From Ardenticatenaceae bacterium (GTDB taxonomy: Bacteria > Chloroflexota > Anaerolineae > Promineifilales > Promineifilaceae), in NCBI GenBank assembly GCA_020634495.1, contig JACKBR010000016.1, positions 1-64,000 of the forward strand: a stretch of 64,000 nucleotides of DNA. Reading direction: 5' to 3'. Each line of letters starts with the position of its first letter. Position 1 is the stretch's first letter. Both the position numbers and the translations under genes were made by a program. The notes under the pieces were generated by a model. It was not told the origin of the DNA. It did not search any database and worked only from the letters and a program-made list of their open reading frames with translations. Of this stretch, positions 51,594-59,705 are shown piece by piece.

Positions 51594-51704
51594 ATGCCAT
51601 TTGTCGTAACCGATGCGCGTATTCACAGTTTAATACCGGCATTTACACGATCAAGCCAATTTTCTAATTGCGGCATTTGTGATTTGGGTTGGTGTTCGAT
51701 TTGA
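51594..51704 (+). pseudogene. Possible ferredoxin N-terminal remnant
   Basis: A 36-codon frame begins MPFVVTDARIHSLIPAF. The opening MPFVVTDA is like the start of small bacterial ferredoxins (MPFVVTxxCIxC). In place of two expected cysteines it has R (CGT, one step from TGT) and S (AGT, one step from TGT). The frame then runs into the antisense of the DUF3800 gene and stops. An extended -10 lies 62 bp upstream. It may be the stump of a ferredoxin gene cut by the DUF3800 insertion, or a chance match. Confidence 0.3.
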
Positions 51705-52361
51705 TAATGCTTTACCAAAATCTAGTAACTTGTACATATAAATCAGTCGTGCAACAAATCGAAATCTGAATGAACTAAGACTGTTTAGAATCTTTTGCAA
51801 TGGGTCTTCAATCAAAAGAGTGATGTCTTTACGATAAGATTGATGACCAAACTGAGAAGGGATGTAGTTTATTGCCTGCAATCGCCGAGATGTTTTCCGC
51901 ATAGATGGCAATCTACCAGGATCCGTAATCATCATAAAAGTATCGCTACTGTATGTCTTCCGCATATCATTTTCAATTCTCTGGATTGAATATGTAAGAG
52001 CACGATCCAACACATTGTATTGATTAAAACGGGTCGCTTGTTGTTTGTTGATCACTACATTTACTATTTTTGCATCAAGTGTAGCAATTCGATCGCAAAA
52101 TTGTCCGATTATGTGGATACGAGTTTCATCATCCAGCCCAAGCTCCCTAAACGGCCTTTTGTTCAAGATAAATTGAGTTGTATGCATTTCCCATTTTGTA
52201 GGGAACTTGTATTCTCTGCTTAATTCTCTTCTAAATTCTCTGAAATTGATGAAATTTTCTCGCCAGCGGGTTACTTCACAGTAAAAGGCAGACAAAACAA
52301 ATAGTGGAGAGGAACCGGGCATTCCATCATCTCCAGATTCATCGTAATATACTAGATGCAT
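51651..52361 (-). CDS. DUF3800 family protein, inserted in the HerA-NurA locus
   Basis: A 236-residue protein starting MHLVYYDESGDDGMPGSSPL, whose YxDESGD opening defines DUF3800 (PF12686), with downstream FVLSAFYCEVTRW and KFPTKWEMHTTQFI segments. This RNase H-like-fold family is often seen near mobile or defence loci; its activity is not established. The ATG (52361) directly abuts the stop codon of the HAS-barrel gene (TAA then ATG), and the ribosome site aaggaacc lies in the end of that gene, so translation is coupled. The gene is visibly AT-richer than its neighbours, uses rarer codons (AGA, ATA, TTA) and has no ACGGCCGT copy, indicating transfer. Confidence 0.9.
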   Translation of the reverse strand: MHLVYYDESGDDGMPGSSPLFVLSAFYCEVTRWRENFINFREFRRELSREYKFPTKWEMHTTQFILNKRPFRELGLDDETRIHIIGQFCDRIATLDAKIVNVVINKQQATRFNQYNVLDRALTYSIQRIENDMRKTYSSDTFMMITDPGRLPSMRKTSRRLQAINYIPSQFGHQSYRKDITLLIEDPLQKILNSLSSFRFRFVARLIYMYKLLDFGKALSNRTPTQITNAAIRKLA

Positions 52362-53003
52362 TTAGGTTCCTTCTTGAGTTGGTCTGACCATTTCCAGACC
52401 CGGCAGCGCATCACTCAGCGCTTCCAACGTGGGAATGAGCACATCATAGTTGCTGCGCAGCAGTTCAATCAGTTCGTTGACGACTTCGACGGCCCAGGCC
52501 TGATCGTTGCCGCGCAGGGCGTAGGCGCTGGAAATGTGGGCCACGAGCAGTTGGTCCACCGGAACGGTGCTGCCCACAGCGCGCAAAATGAGGCGCAGGT
52601 AGCCTAAATTGTCTGTGAAGTCGCGCATGTCGCTGGGGTTGGTGACCAACTCGACGGGGTCGAGGTTGAGCGGGGGGCGTGGCGGAAGGCCGTGCTTGAC
52701 CTGGCCATTGAGCTGGTAGCCCACCGCCAGCACACTCATCTCAATGGGCAGCAGCCGGTTGTTGCGCTGGTCCTCAATCACTGACGGCGCGGGATTTTCG
52801 GCCAGCACCAGCCGCCGCACCAGCGGATCGTCGTCGATGCTCATATTGTAGATGAGGCCGTAGATGCACTCCCGGTCATCCACTGGCTGGGCCTGCACCA
52901 GCCCGCCAAAGGCTGGCACGCTGAGCTGCCCCACGCGGCAGCCTACGGCAAATCCCGTCGTGCTGGCCCGCAAAATACGGCCGATTTCCTGATTCTTACT
53001 CAT
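52362..53003 (-). CDS. HAS-barrel-like protein of the HerA-NurA locus
   Basis: A 213-residue protein whose N-terminus IGRILRASTTGFAVGCRVGQ then VPAFGGLVQAQPVDDRECIYGLIYNMSIDD resembles the beta-barrel (HAS-barrel) that precedes HerA ATPases and mediates contact with NurA. The C-terminal part, MRDFTDNLGYLRLILRAVGS and WAVEVVNELIELLRSNYDVL, is helical. It lies between nurA and herA on the same strand, so an adaptor in that complex is likely, though unproven. The family assignment rests on sequence feel and context. Start ATG 53003; the gene ends in TAA joined to the DUF3800 start codon. Confidence 0.7.
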   Translation of the reverse strand: MSKNQEIGRILRASTTGFAVGCRVGQLSVPAFGGLVQAQPVDDRECIYGLIYNMSIDDDPLVRRLVLAENPAPSVIEDQRNNRLLPIEMSVLAVGYQLNGQVKHGLPPRPPLNLDPVELVTNPSDMRDFTDNLGYLRLILRAVGSTVPVDQLLVAHISSAYALRGNDQAWAVEVVNELIELLRSNYDVLIPTLEALSDALPGLEMVRPTQEGT

Positions 53004-53033
53004 AATTCACCATCTATTCTATGTCATGCTGTA

Positions 53034-53161
53034 TTGTCATGCTGAACGAAGTGAAGCATCCCTAAAACCGTACATTTTCAGAAGTCCTGGCAAATCGGTG
53101 AACTCATCTGGCCTGGTTTATAGGGATTTTTCACTGCGCTGCGCTCCGTTCAAAATGACAA
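53034..53161. mobile_element. MITE/REP-like element with imperfect terminal inverted repeats
   Basis: A 128-bp element is bounded by ttgtcatgctgaacgaagtg (53034) and the inverse of ttgtcattttgaacggagcg at its right end (53161). Both ends continue to an atccct word (catccctaa on the left; tagggat on the right). It fits the dispersed gtcatnctgaacgaagtgaa-type inverted-repeat elements found in many bacterial genomes. It carries no gene, and lies between the HAS-barrel and nurA genes. Confidence 0.75.
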
Positions 53162-53169
53162 GCATTCGA

Positions 53170-54384
53170 TCAATATCCCTCGTGGCGAGTGCGAGCGCCT
53201 CGCGCCAAATCTTTGCTGCCTTGCTTGGAGGTGATGTCGTTGCTGACGCCATGCCGCTCCATGATGACGTCAATCATAAAGTTGAGTTCGCTGGCGTCTT
53301 GCCGCCCGACCACGGCCATCTCGTCGGCGCGGGCGATGACGTACGGATAGTTGCCCAGGATGCGGCATTGATCGATGAGTAGGCTGTGAACGGCCGTAAC
53401 CGCTCCCTCATCCTCCGCCACCCAACGGGGAATATCCACCCGGGCAATGTTCTGCCCAGACAGCCCCGGATTCAGGTAGAAAAAGCACACCTCGTTGGCC
53501 GCATCCTGCGCCATAAACACATCGTTGGGATCAGAAATGTTGGCAAACACAGCGCTGCGTTCGCCGGGAGCCAAAATTTGACCGAACAGATCGGCGTCGG
53601 TCACGCCCTGGGTTGCTTTGCGCTGACCGAGTTCCTTCCAATTGAACTGCGCGTCGGACAGGCCAAAAATGGAGCGCAGCAAGGTCATCACGGCGCTGGT
53701 GCCGGGGCGATCGATGTAGCCGCAGAGCAGCGCCCCCGCCTGGTGCATTCCGGTCATGTGGCTGCCCCATTCGGTAACGGCCGTATTATCCGCCACCCCC
53801 GCCGAGCCAATTGGCCAGTAGAGCAAACGCTGGTCTAAAATGGCCAGCAGCGGCGGGGCATTGTGCCTGTTTTCAACGGTTTTTCGCGCCAGCGTTTCAA
53901 TTTCCTTGATATCCCGCTCAATACTCACCGCGCCGGGCGTGTCGTGGAAGCTGGCTATCGCTTCGTCGCTGTCCGGGTAGAAGATGTCTGGCTGGGAGAA
54001 AGTTTCTGGCGTACGGCCGCTGCCATGATGGTAGATAATTCCGCCAACGTTAATGAGGTAGTACAGGTGCGCCGCGTGCCGGTCCGGCATGATCTGGCTG
54101 CCGTCGGCGGCGATGATCGTGGCTTGGACTGGCGGCGGCGGGGCGGGAATGTGGCTGTCGAGTGGTTCATTCTCGGAAAACGGCCGTGCCGAGCGGTAAA
54201 ATTTTTCGTCGGATTTTTCTTTAGCGGTGGCGAGGGCCTGGGAAACGGCCGTCCAATTCGTGCGATAAGTGTGCAAGGTGTCCAAGGCTTCCGCCACCCG
54301 CCCCTGCCGCTGCGTTAAACGACGGGCGGTGGTTTGGGCCATCTTTTCCAAATCGGCCGTGAGTTTTTCAAATTCCAGGGTCAT
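53170..54384 (-). CDS. nurA: NurA-domain nuclease
   Basis: A 404-residue nuclease predicted to work with HerA on DNA ends. I choose ATG 54384 (MTLEFEKLTADLEKM). N-terminal helices precede the NurA core. Metal-site motifs are ATIIAADGSQIMPDRHAAHL (D-G-S), LLAILDQRLLYWPIG (second Asp), MHQAGALLCGYIDRPGTSAV, and the C-terminal YPYVIARADEMAVVGRQDA with the final acidic cluster. Divergent from ftsK, with a promoter for ftsK in the 154-bp gap. The neighbouring HAS-barrel, DUF3800 and herA genes follow on the same strand, the first of them after a MITE-like insertion. Confidence 0.88.
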   Translation of the reverse strand: MTLEFEKLTADLEKMAQTTARRLTQRQGRVAEALDTLHTYRTNWTAVSQALATAKEKSDEKFYRSARPFSENEPLDSHIPAPPPPVQATIIAADGSQIMPDRHAAHLYYLINVGGIIYHHGSGRTPETFSQPDIFYPDSDEAIASFHDTPGAVSIERDIKEIETLARKTVENRHNAPPLLAILDQRLLYWPIGSAGVADNTAVTEWGSHMTGMHQAGALLCGYIDRPGTSAVMTLLRSIFGLSDAQFNWKELGQRKATQGVTDADLFGQILAPGERSAVFANISDPNDVFMAQDAANEVCFFYLNPGLSGQNIARVDIPRWVAEDEGAVTAVHSLLIDQCRILGNYPYVIARADEMAVVGRQDASELNFMIDVIMERHGVSNDITSKQGSKDLARGARTRHEGY

Positions 54385-54479
54385 GGACGCTATTGTATGT
54401 AAAAGCAGAGAAGTATCCAAGAATGGTTTTAAGTTCAGGCAAAATGCGCTGGCACGTTTTTTGCCAGCCTCAAGCTCGG

Positions 54480-54508
54480 CTGACGTGAAATTGCATCCAT
54501 GTTATAAT
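54480..54508 (+). promoter_or_regulatory. Sigma-70-like promoter of ftsK
   Basis: CTGACG (54480-54485) and a perfect TATAAT (54503-54508) are 17 bp apart. The start codon of ftsK is 30 bp downstream. Upstream, ctggca (about 54450) and tgccag (about 54462) flank a T-run and form a hairpin. Confidence 0.7.
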
Positions 54509-54538
54509 GCCCTTCTACCGATTAGGAACATCTGAGCT

Positions 54539-57241
54539 ATGGCTAAGAAGAAAACCAGCACGCGCAAAAAAACAACTCGCCGCAAAACGGAAGCCAAGTC
54601 CCGCACCACACGCGGCGGCACGGGCAAACGCACGCCCCGGAAGAAAACCACGACCAGGCGCAAAACCAGCACGCGCCCAAAATCAAGTCAGCCGCTTAGC
54701 CTAAATGTTGCTCAAAAAGCGCTGATGGTCGGCTTCCTCATTATTTGCATTACCGTGATTTTGGTATTGAGCCTGCTTTCGCCTAACCAGGGGCAGCTCA
54801 CCACGGCATTGGCTGGACTGATGCACCGCACCTTTGGCTGGGGCAGCGTATTGCTGCCGTTAATCACTGGCGGCATTGGGTTTTACTTAGTCTTGTGGGG
54901 CATGGAACAACCGCCTGAACTGCCAGCCTACCGGCTTACAGGAGCGGGTCTGCTTTACCTGGCATTCATGGGTTTTGCCTCCGTCACGTTGCTCATGCTA
55001 GAGAATGAGTTTTTTGATCCGTGGGCCATTGCTCGTGCCGAAAAAGGGGGTGGCTATGTGGGAGGCTTGATCGCTTCGCTGCTGATGACGGCCGTTGGCA
55101 ATTTAGGCACCATTTTTATCCTGACTGTCGTTGCCATCGTGGGCACCATTTTACTCTCTGGCGTCACGCGGGAAGATATGGGGCGGTATTTGCAGGCGCT
55201 GTTTAGCAAACGGCCGTCTTTACCCGCACCCGCCAACCGGGCCAACCGCCAAATCCCCATCAACCCCAGCCGTGCCCCGCGCAAGCCCGCCACCGAATCG
55301 GTTCAACCACGTCTTATTCCCGACGCAGCCGAGGCCGAAGCAGCCCCGGCCAAACCAGAAGCCAGACCAGCGCCCAAACCCGTTCGTGCAGGCCGTGACT
55401 CACGCCGCAAACCTGCCCCAGAAACGGCCGATACGCCCACCATCGTTACGCCCGTGTTTTTAGGCACAAACGGCCGTTCCCAGCAGCACAACTGGAAGCT
55501 TCCCATCCTTAATGAAATTTTAGAACCCGGCACCGACCTGGACCCCAGCGGAGCCGTCATTCGGGAGCAAGTTGAAATCATCGAGCACACCCTGGAAAGC
55601 TTCGGCGCACCGGCCACCGTGGTCGAGATTAACCAGGGGCCAACCATCACCCAGTTTGGCGTCGAGCCCAGCTTCATCCAAATGCGCAACGGCAAACGAA
55701 CCAAGGTAAAAGTGGGCAAAATCGCTGGCCTGGCCGATGACCTGACGCTGGCGCTGCACGCCCAATCAATCCGCATCCAGGCCCCTGTGCCCGGCAAAGG
55801 CTATGTGGGCATCGAAGTGCCCAATCCGGCCAAGGCGCTTGTTTCTTTGCGCGATGTCATGGAAACCACCGCCTTCGGCAAACTGAAATCACCGCTGCGC
55901 ATTGGCCTGGGGCAAGATGTCGCCGGGCAGCCCATTGTGGCTGATCTGGCCGGAATGCCCCATCTGCTCATCGCCGGGGCCACCGGTTCTGGTAAATCGG
56001 TTTTGGTGAATGCGATTATTGCCAGCCTGCTGCTGCTGAACACGCCCGACCAGCTTAAACTGGTCATGGTCGATCCCAAGCGGGTGGAGCTAACGGGTTA
56101 CAATGGCATCCCGCACCTGGCTGCGCCCGTGGTGGTGGAGATGGACAAGGTGATTGGCGTGCTGCAATGGGCCATGCGCGAGATGGACAATCGGTACAAA
56201 ATGTTTGCCGAGGCCGGGGCACGCAACATCGTCGATTACAACAAAAAGACAAAGCGCAATAAATCCATCGATCCGCTGCCTTACATCGTGATCATTGTAG
56301 ACGAGCTGGCTGATTTGATGATGCTCTCGCCAGAGGAAACGGAACGGGGCATTACCCGGCTGGCCCAACTGGCCCGCGCCACGGGTATGCACATGGTGAT
56401 TGCCACGCAACGGCCGTCTGTCGATGTGGTCACCGGGCTCATCAAAGCCAACTTCCCGGCCCGTGTGGCCTTTGCCGTCGCCTCCAGCACCGACAGCCGC
56501 GTCATTTTGGATGCCACGGGTGCGGAACGGCTGCTGGGCCAGGGCGACATGCTTTACCAAAGCCCGGACGCCGCCGCCCCGGTGCGCTCGCAGGGCTGCT
56601 TTGTGAGCGATGGCGAACTGAACAAGCTCATTGGCTACTGGCAGGCGGCCCGCCGCTTTAACGTGGTCTCCGCTGCTGAGAGCGTGCAGGCCAAACCAGT
56701 GGAGATTCCCTCGCAGCCTGTTACGCCGCCCCCGGCTGCCAAACCTGAACCAAAGCCCACCCCACCTGCCAGCCAGACAACAGTTGAAGCCCCGGTGGTC
56801 AACATGGGCAAAACGGCCGTTAAGCCAGTTGAAGAAGACGCCCCCACCATCGTGAGCCGGAAAACGGCCGAATCTCCCCCTGCCCCCAAACCAGAACCCT
56901 CACAGCCCACACCACCGCCTGCGGCAAAACCAGAAACCAAGCAGCAGCCTTTGTGGGAAGCGCTGCAAGAAATGGAAAATGAGGAGCCACAGGTAGAAAT
57001 TGACGACGACCTGATGCCAGAAGCGATTGAAATGGTGCGTAAACTAAACAAAGCGTCCACCTCGCTGCTGCAACGCCGCTTCCGCATTGGCTACACCCGC
57101 GCCGCCCGCCTCATCGACGCGATGGAGGAGATGGGCATCATCGGCCCGCCCACCGGCACCAGCAAAGCCCGCGAAGTGCTGCCCGTTGCTGGCGAAGATT
57201 CAGTTGTCAACGAGGAAGACAAGGAATCCAATAGTGCCTGA
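54539..57241 (+). CDS. ftsK: DNA translocase FtsK
   Basis: A 900-residue septal DNA pump for chromosome dimer resolution. The very basic N-terminus (MAKKKTSTRKKTTRRKTEAK, continuing for about 55 residues) is followed by four membrane helices (about 60-215: ALMVGFLIICITVILVLSLL, WGSVLLPLITGGIGFYLVLW, AGLLYLAFMGFASVTLLML, TAVGNLGTIFILTVVAIVGT). After a linker comes the translocase, with VVEINQGPTITQFGVEPS (alpha domain), Walker A IAGATGSGKSVLVNAI, Walker B YIVIIVDELADLM and MHMVIATQRPSVDVVTGLIKANFPARVAF. A Pro-rich insert (about 720-840) precedes the gamma winged helix SLLQRRFRIGYTRAARLIDAM. A Pro-rich spacer between motor and gamma domain is unusually placed and long. Confidence 0.96.
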   Translation: MAKKKTSTRKKTTRRKTEAKSRTTRGGTGKRTPRKKTTTRRKTSTRPKSSQPLSLNVAQKALMVGFLIICITVILVLSLLSPNQGQLTTALAGLMHRTFGWGSVLLPLITGGIGFYLVLWGMEQPPELPAYRLTGAGLLYLAFMGFASVTLLMLENEFFDPWAIARAEKGGGYVGGLIASLLMTAVGNLGTIFILTVVAIVGTILLSGVTREDMGRYLQALFSKRPSLPAPANRANRQIPINPSRAPRKPATESVQPRLIPDAAEAEAAPAKPEARPAPKPVRAGRDSRRKPAPETADTPTIVTPVFLGTNGRSQQHNWKLPILNEILEPGTDLDPSGAVIREQVEIIEHTLESFGAPATVVEINQGPTITQFGVEPSFIQMRNGKRTKVKVGKIAGLADDLTLALHAQSIRIQAPVPGKGYVGIEVPNPAKALVSLRDVMETTAFGKLKSPLRIGLGQDVAGQPIVADLAGMPHLLIAGATGSGKSVLVNAIIASLLLLNTPDQLKLVMVDPKRVELTGYNGIPHLAAPVVVEMDKVIGVLQWAMREMDNRYKMFAEAGARNIVDYNKKTKRNKSIDPLPYIVIIVDELADLMMLSPEETERGITRLAQLARATGMHMVIATQRPSVDVVTGLIKANFPARVAFAVASSTDSRVILDATGAERLLGQGDMLYQSPDAAAPVRSQGCFVSDGELNKLIGYWQAARRFNVVSAAESVQAKPVEIPSQPVTPPPAAKPEPKPTPPASQTTVEAPVVNMGKTAVKPVEEDAPTIVSRKTAESPPAPKPEPSQPTPPPAAKPETKQQPLWEALQEMENEEPQVEIDDDLMPEAIEMVRKLNKASTSLLQRRFRIGYTRAARLIDAMEEMGIIGPPTGTSKAREVLPVAGEDSVVNEEDKESNSA

Positions 57242-57863
57242 TAGAGAACAAAAAAGCATGATCGGTTGCCTGTTATGGTCTGGTCTTGGGGCAATTGTAT
57301 TTTATGCAGTGATTGTGGTCTTTGGTTTGGGTGCACGGACCTTAGCCATTTTGCCTGCCTGGGTTGGTGTTGTGAAGCAGGTAGCGGCAGCCGAAGTCAT
57401 TGATTTCAATGCGCCTAGCACAATAGAAGTGACTCTTAACAAAGGTCCTCACATGATCCTGAGTCAGTGGTCGTTTGCCGCGCATGAATTTAAGATTGTC
57501 TCTTTGAGTTCTGGTCAATCTATTCTGGTAGAACGGGAAACTCGTGAAATCAAATATGAATTGGACCAGTTAGAGGGCGATCTGCTTTATCATTTTTATG
57601 TGCCTGAAAACGGCCGTTATCGCATTACCGAAGAAGCAACAGCAGATAACACCGTTCAAATTGCCCCCAACTACTCTGTCCGCAACCAAATCGCGATAGC
57701 TTTATTCTACGGGCTGCTTGTGGGCGGCATTGTTTTACTTGTCTGGCTCTGGCGGCGACCAAAGCTGAAGGCAGAGGCTGCAGAAAGACAAACAACCGCC
57801 CGCCAAAAAGCCGCTAAATGGGACACCTTAACAAATTCCCAGGATGATGGACAAAATCAGTAA
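57234..57863 (+). CDS. Membrane protein with two helices flanking an outer beta domain, unknown
   Basis: I choose GTG 57234, overlapping the ftsK stop by 8 bp and preceded by aagga; ATG 57258 is the alternative. The 209-residue product has an N-terminal helix LLWSGLGAIVFYAVIVVFGL, an extracytoplasmic region of about 120 residues rich in beta strands (PSTIEVTLNKGPHMILSQW, LLYHFYVPENGRYRITEEAT), a second helix (IAIALFYGLLVGGIVLLVWLW) and a basic cytoplasmic tail. The outer part, with YHFYVPENGRYRI, resembles an emp24-like or pre-peptidase C-terminal beta-sandwich, but I cannot name a family. Overlap with ftsK suggests co-expression. Confidence 0.65.
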   Translation: MPDREQKSMIGCLLWSGLGAIVFYAVIVVFGLGARTLAILPAWVGVVKQVAAAEVIDFNAPSTIEVTLNKGPHMILSQWSFAAHEFKIVSLSSGQSILVERETREIKYELDQLEGDLLYHFYVPENGRYRITEEATADNTVQIAPNYSVRNQIAIALFYGLLVGGIVLLVWLWRRPKLKAEAAERQTTARQKAAKWDTLTNSQDDGQNQ

Positions 57864-57904
57864 ACGTTCTATGATCATTGCCAAACTGATTGGCAAAGGC
57901 GGGA

Positions 57905-57955
57905 ACATAAAGAAATTACCCAATTACTAAAATACCCAATTACATTTCCCCTTTT
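57905..57955. repeat. Intergenic taccc-aattac word repeats
   Basis: Sequence gaaattacccaattactaaa atacccaattac repeats its words upstream of the methyltransferase gene, resembling the gap at 36208-36248. Confidence 0.5.
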
Positions 57956-57979
57956 CGCCCTCAATCCAAGGTTTTGACA

Positions 57980-58690
57980 ATGGCACATCTACAAGGACAA
58001 GAACGCGCACAGTATGTGCAGAACATGTTTGCCCGCATTGCGGGCCGCTACGATTTGATGAACCGGCTGATGACCGGCGGACAGGACATTCGCTGGCGTC
58101 GTTACGTGATTCAGCAGGCAAGTTTGCCGAGGAACGGCCGTCTTCTAGACATCGCTACCGGCACGGGAGACATCGCCCTGGAGGGGCTGCATCAGGTGCC
58201 CAGCCTCCAGGCGGTTGGCGGCGATTTTACAGTGGAGATGATGCAGGCGGGCAAACAAATACCAGAACGCCAGCCGATCCAATGGGTGGGGTCAGACACG
58301 CTCGCATTGCCGTTTCCTGACGACACGTTTGATGCCGTCACTTCCGGCTTTCTCATGCGCAACGTTATCGACGTGCCGGGGGCGTTTGCTGAGCAGATGC
58401 GGGTGACAAAACCCGGCGGGCGGGTGGTGGTGCTGGAATCCAGCCCGCCAAAGAGGAATTGGTTACGGCCGTTTATCCTCATCCACCTCAACCACATCAT
58501 CCCCCTGCTGGGCAAGCTCATCACCGGCGAATCCGACGCCTACCGCTACCTGCCAGACAGCACCCAACAGTTCAAAGACCCCGACACCCTGGCCGACATC
58601 ATGCGCCAGACCGGTTTGCAAAACGTGACGTACAAGCTGTTCATGTTTGGCACCGTGGCCATCCACACCGGGCAAAAGCCGACCGATTAA
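57980..58690 (+). CDS. menG: Demethylmenaquinone methyltransferase (UbiE/MenG family)
   Basis: A 236-residue SAM-dependent C-methyltransferase of menaquinone synthesis. ATG 57980 (MAHLQGQERAQYV) is preferred to the TTG two codons upstream. YVQNMFARIAGRYDLMNRLM is the UbiE-family opening (VxxMFxxIAxxYDxMN). LLDIATGTGDIALEGL is SAM motif I. FDAVTSGFLMRNVIDVPGAF matches the D-x-x-x-x-x-F-G-L-R-N-V region with Met in place of the usual Gly-Leu. KPGGRVVVLESSPPKRNWL is the late motif, and YRYLPDSTQQFKDPDTLADIM is typical. Chain length fits MenG. No other menaquinone genes are nearby. Confidence 0.9.
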   Translation: MAHLQGQERAQYVQNMFARIAGRYDLMNRLMTGGQDIRWRRYVIQQASLPRNGRLLDIATGTGDIALEGLHQVPSLQAVGGDFTVEMMQAGKQIPERQPIQWVGSDTLALPFPDDTFDAVTSGFLMRNVIDVPGAFAEQMRVTKPGGRVVVLESSPPKRNWLRPFILIHLNHIIPLLGKLITGESDAYRYLPDSTQQFKDPDTLADIMRQTGLQNVTYKLFMFGTVAIHTGQKPTD

Positions 58691-58724
58691 CAATCGGAGT
58701 TAGCGGCATCGTAAGCAACTTTCA

Positions 58725-58805
58725 GTAAAGTTCGCGAGTGAGCGAGTAAGTTACCTTTTCACTCGCTACTGGCAAACTGGCAAACTCGCACACTGGTAAA
58801 CACAA
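58725..58805. repeat. Intergenic cgagtgagcgagtaag and ggcaaactggcaaactcgc repeats
   Basis: The gap between menG and the MBL-fold gene repeats gcgagtgagcgagtaag, its inverted cactcgctac, and ggcaaactggcaaactcgc. It is hairpin-prone and similar to 8945-9015. The MBL gene starts at 58808, immediately after. Confidence 0.6.
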
Positions 58806-58807
58806 AA

Positions 58808-59545
58808 ATGCTCACGCTCACCCAAATCTCCCCCCACGTCTGGATTTTGCCACGACACCCGGATAAAAACCGGGTACAGGCCACCATTGGCATGGTGATG
58901 ACTGGGGAGCAAACCATCCTCATCGACGCGGGTAACAGCTTGCAGTTAGCTCGGCAAATCCAGGCGACGCTGGCGGCAATGGATGCGCCGCCCATCAGCC
59001 ATGTGGTGTACACCCACCATCATTGGGACCACACCTTTGGCGCTTGCGTCTACGGCGTGCCGACCATTGCTCATCGCCTGAGCCACCAATTCTTGACCCA
59101 GATGCAGCAGGAAAACGTGGGTGAACGCTTCCTCCGCACCAAGGTGGAGCGCAATCCCAAACTCATTCTGGACTGGACGGCCGAAGATTGGGCCGAATTT
59201 GAAATTGTGCTGCCAGAAATCACTTACGAGGGCGAGGAACGGCTGCAATTTGGCGATGTGTCGCTGGAACTGGTGCATGTGGGGGGCGTCCACGCCGCCG
59301 ACTCCACTGTGGTCAAAGTGGTGGAAGATGGCGTTATGTTTTTGGGCGATTGTTATTACCCTGCGCCACGCTACGAAGACCCCGCCGACCAGATGCTGGA
59401 CATGGAAATGTTGGCCAATCTGCTGGACAAGCGTTACGACCAGTACATTGACGGCCACAACGCGCCAATGGAAACCCGGCATGTGCGCCGCATTTTGCGT
59501 TCACAGGCGCTGTTGGCCCGTTTGAATGAAACCAAACCAACCTGA
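58808..59545 (+). CDS. MBL-fold metallo-hydrolase
   Basis: A 245-residue metallo-beta-lactamase-fold hydrolase. The binuclear metal site motif HHHWDHTFG (about residues 70-78) is intact, with additional ligands predicted in LELVHVGGVHAADSTVV (His) and VMFLGDCYYPAP (Asp), and DGHNAPMETRH near the end. GMVMTGEQTILIDAGNSLQL is the usual opening. Members act as thioesterases, lactonases or phosphodiesterases. The substrate cannot be told. The start ATG follows a repeat-rich gap and no strong ribosome site is visible. Confidence 0.88.
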   Translation: MLTLTQISPHVWILPRHPDKNRVQATIGMVMTGEQTILIDAGNSLQLARQIQATLAAMDAPPISHVVYTHHHWDHTFGACVYGVPTIAHRLSHQFLTQMQQENVGERFLRTKVERNPKLILDWTAEDWAEFEIVLPEITYEGEERLQFGDVSLELVHVGGVHAADSTVVKVVEDGVMFLGDCYYPAPRYEDPADQMLDMEMLANLLDKRYDQYIDGHNAPMETRHVRRILRSQALLARLNETKPT

Positions 59546-59559
59546 GAAAAGATCATAAC

Positions 59560-59635
59560 GGAGGAACAAAGTAACGAAGAAACAAAGTTTTTGCTTTCTT
59601 TGTTTCTTTCTGCCTTCGTTTCTTTTTCATAAGCT
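59560..59635. repeat. Intergenic aacaaagtaacgaagaaacaaag hairpin
   Basis: Words aacaaagtaacgaagaaac and aaagtttttgctttctttgt, followed by ttctttctgccttcgtttct, form a long AT-rich hairpin between the MBL-fold gene and the selenoprotein candidate. It may terminate the MBL transcript. Confidence 0.65.
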
Positions 59636-59705
59636 TTTGCCGTTAAGCCTTTGCTTTAATCTTTGTGTAAGAAAGGTTACGGTGCAGTTGGGTATACTTA
59701 AGGGC

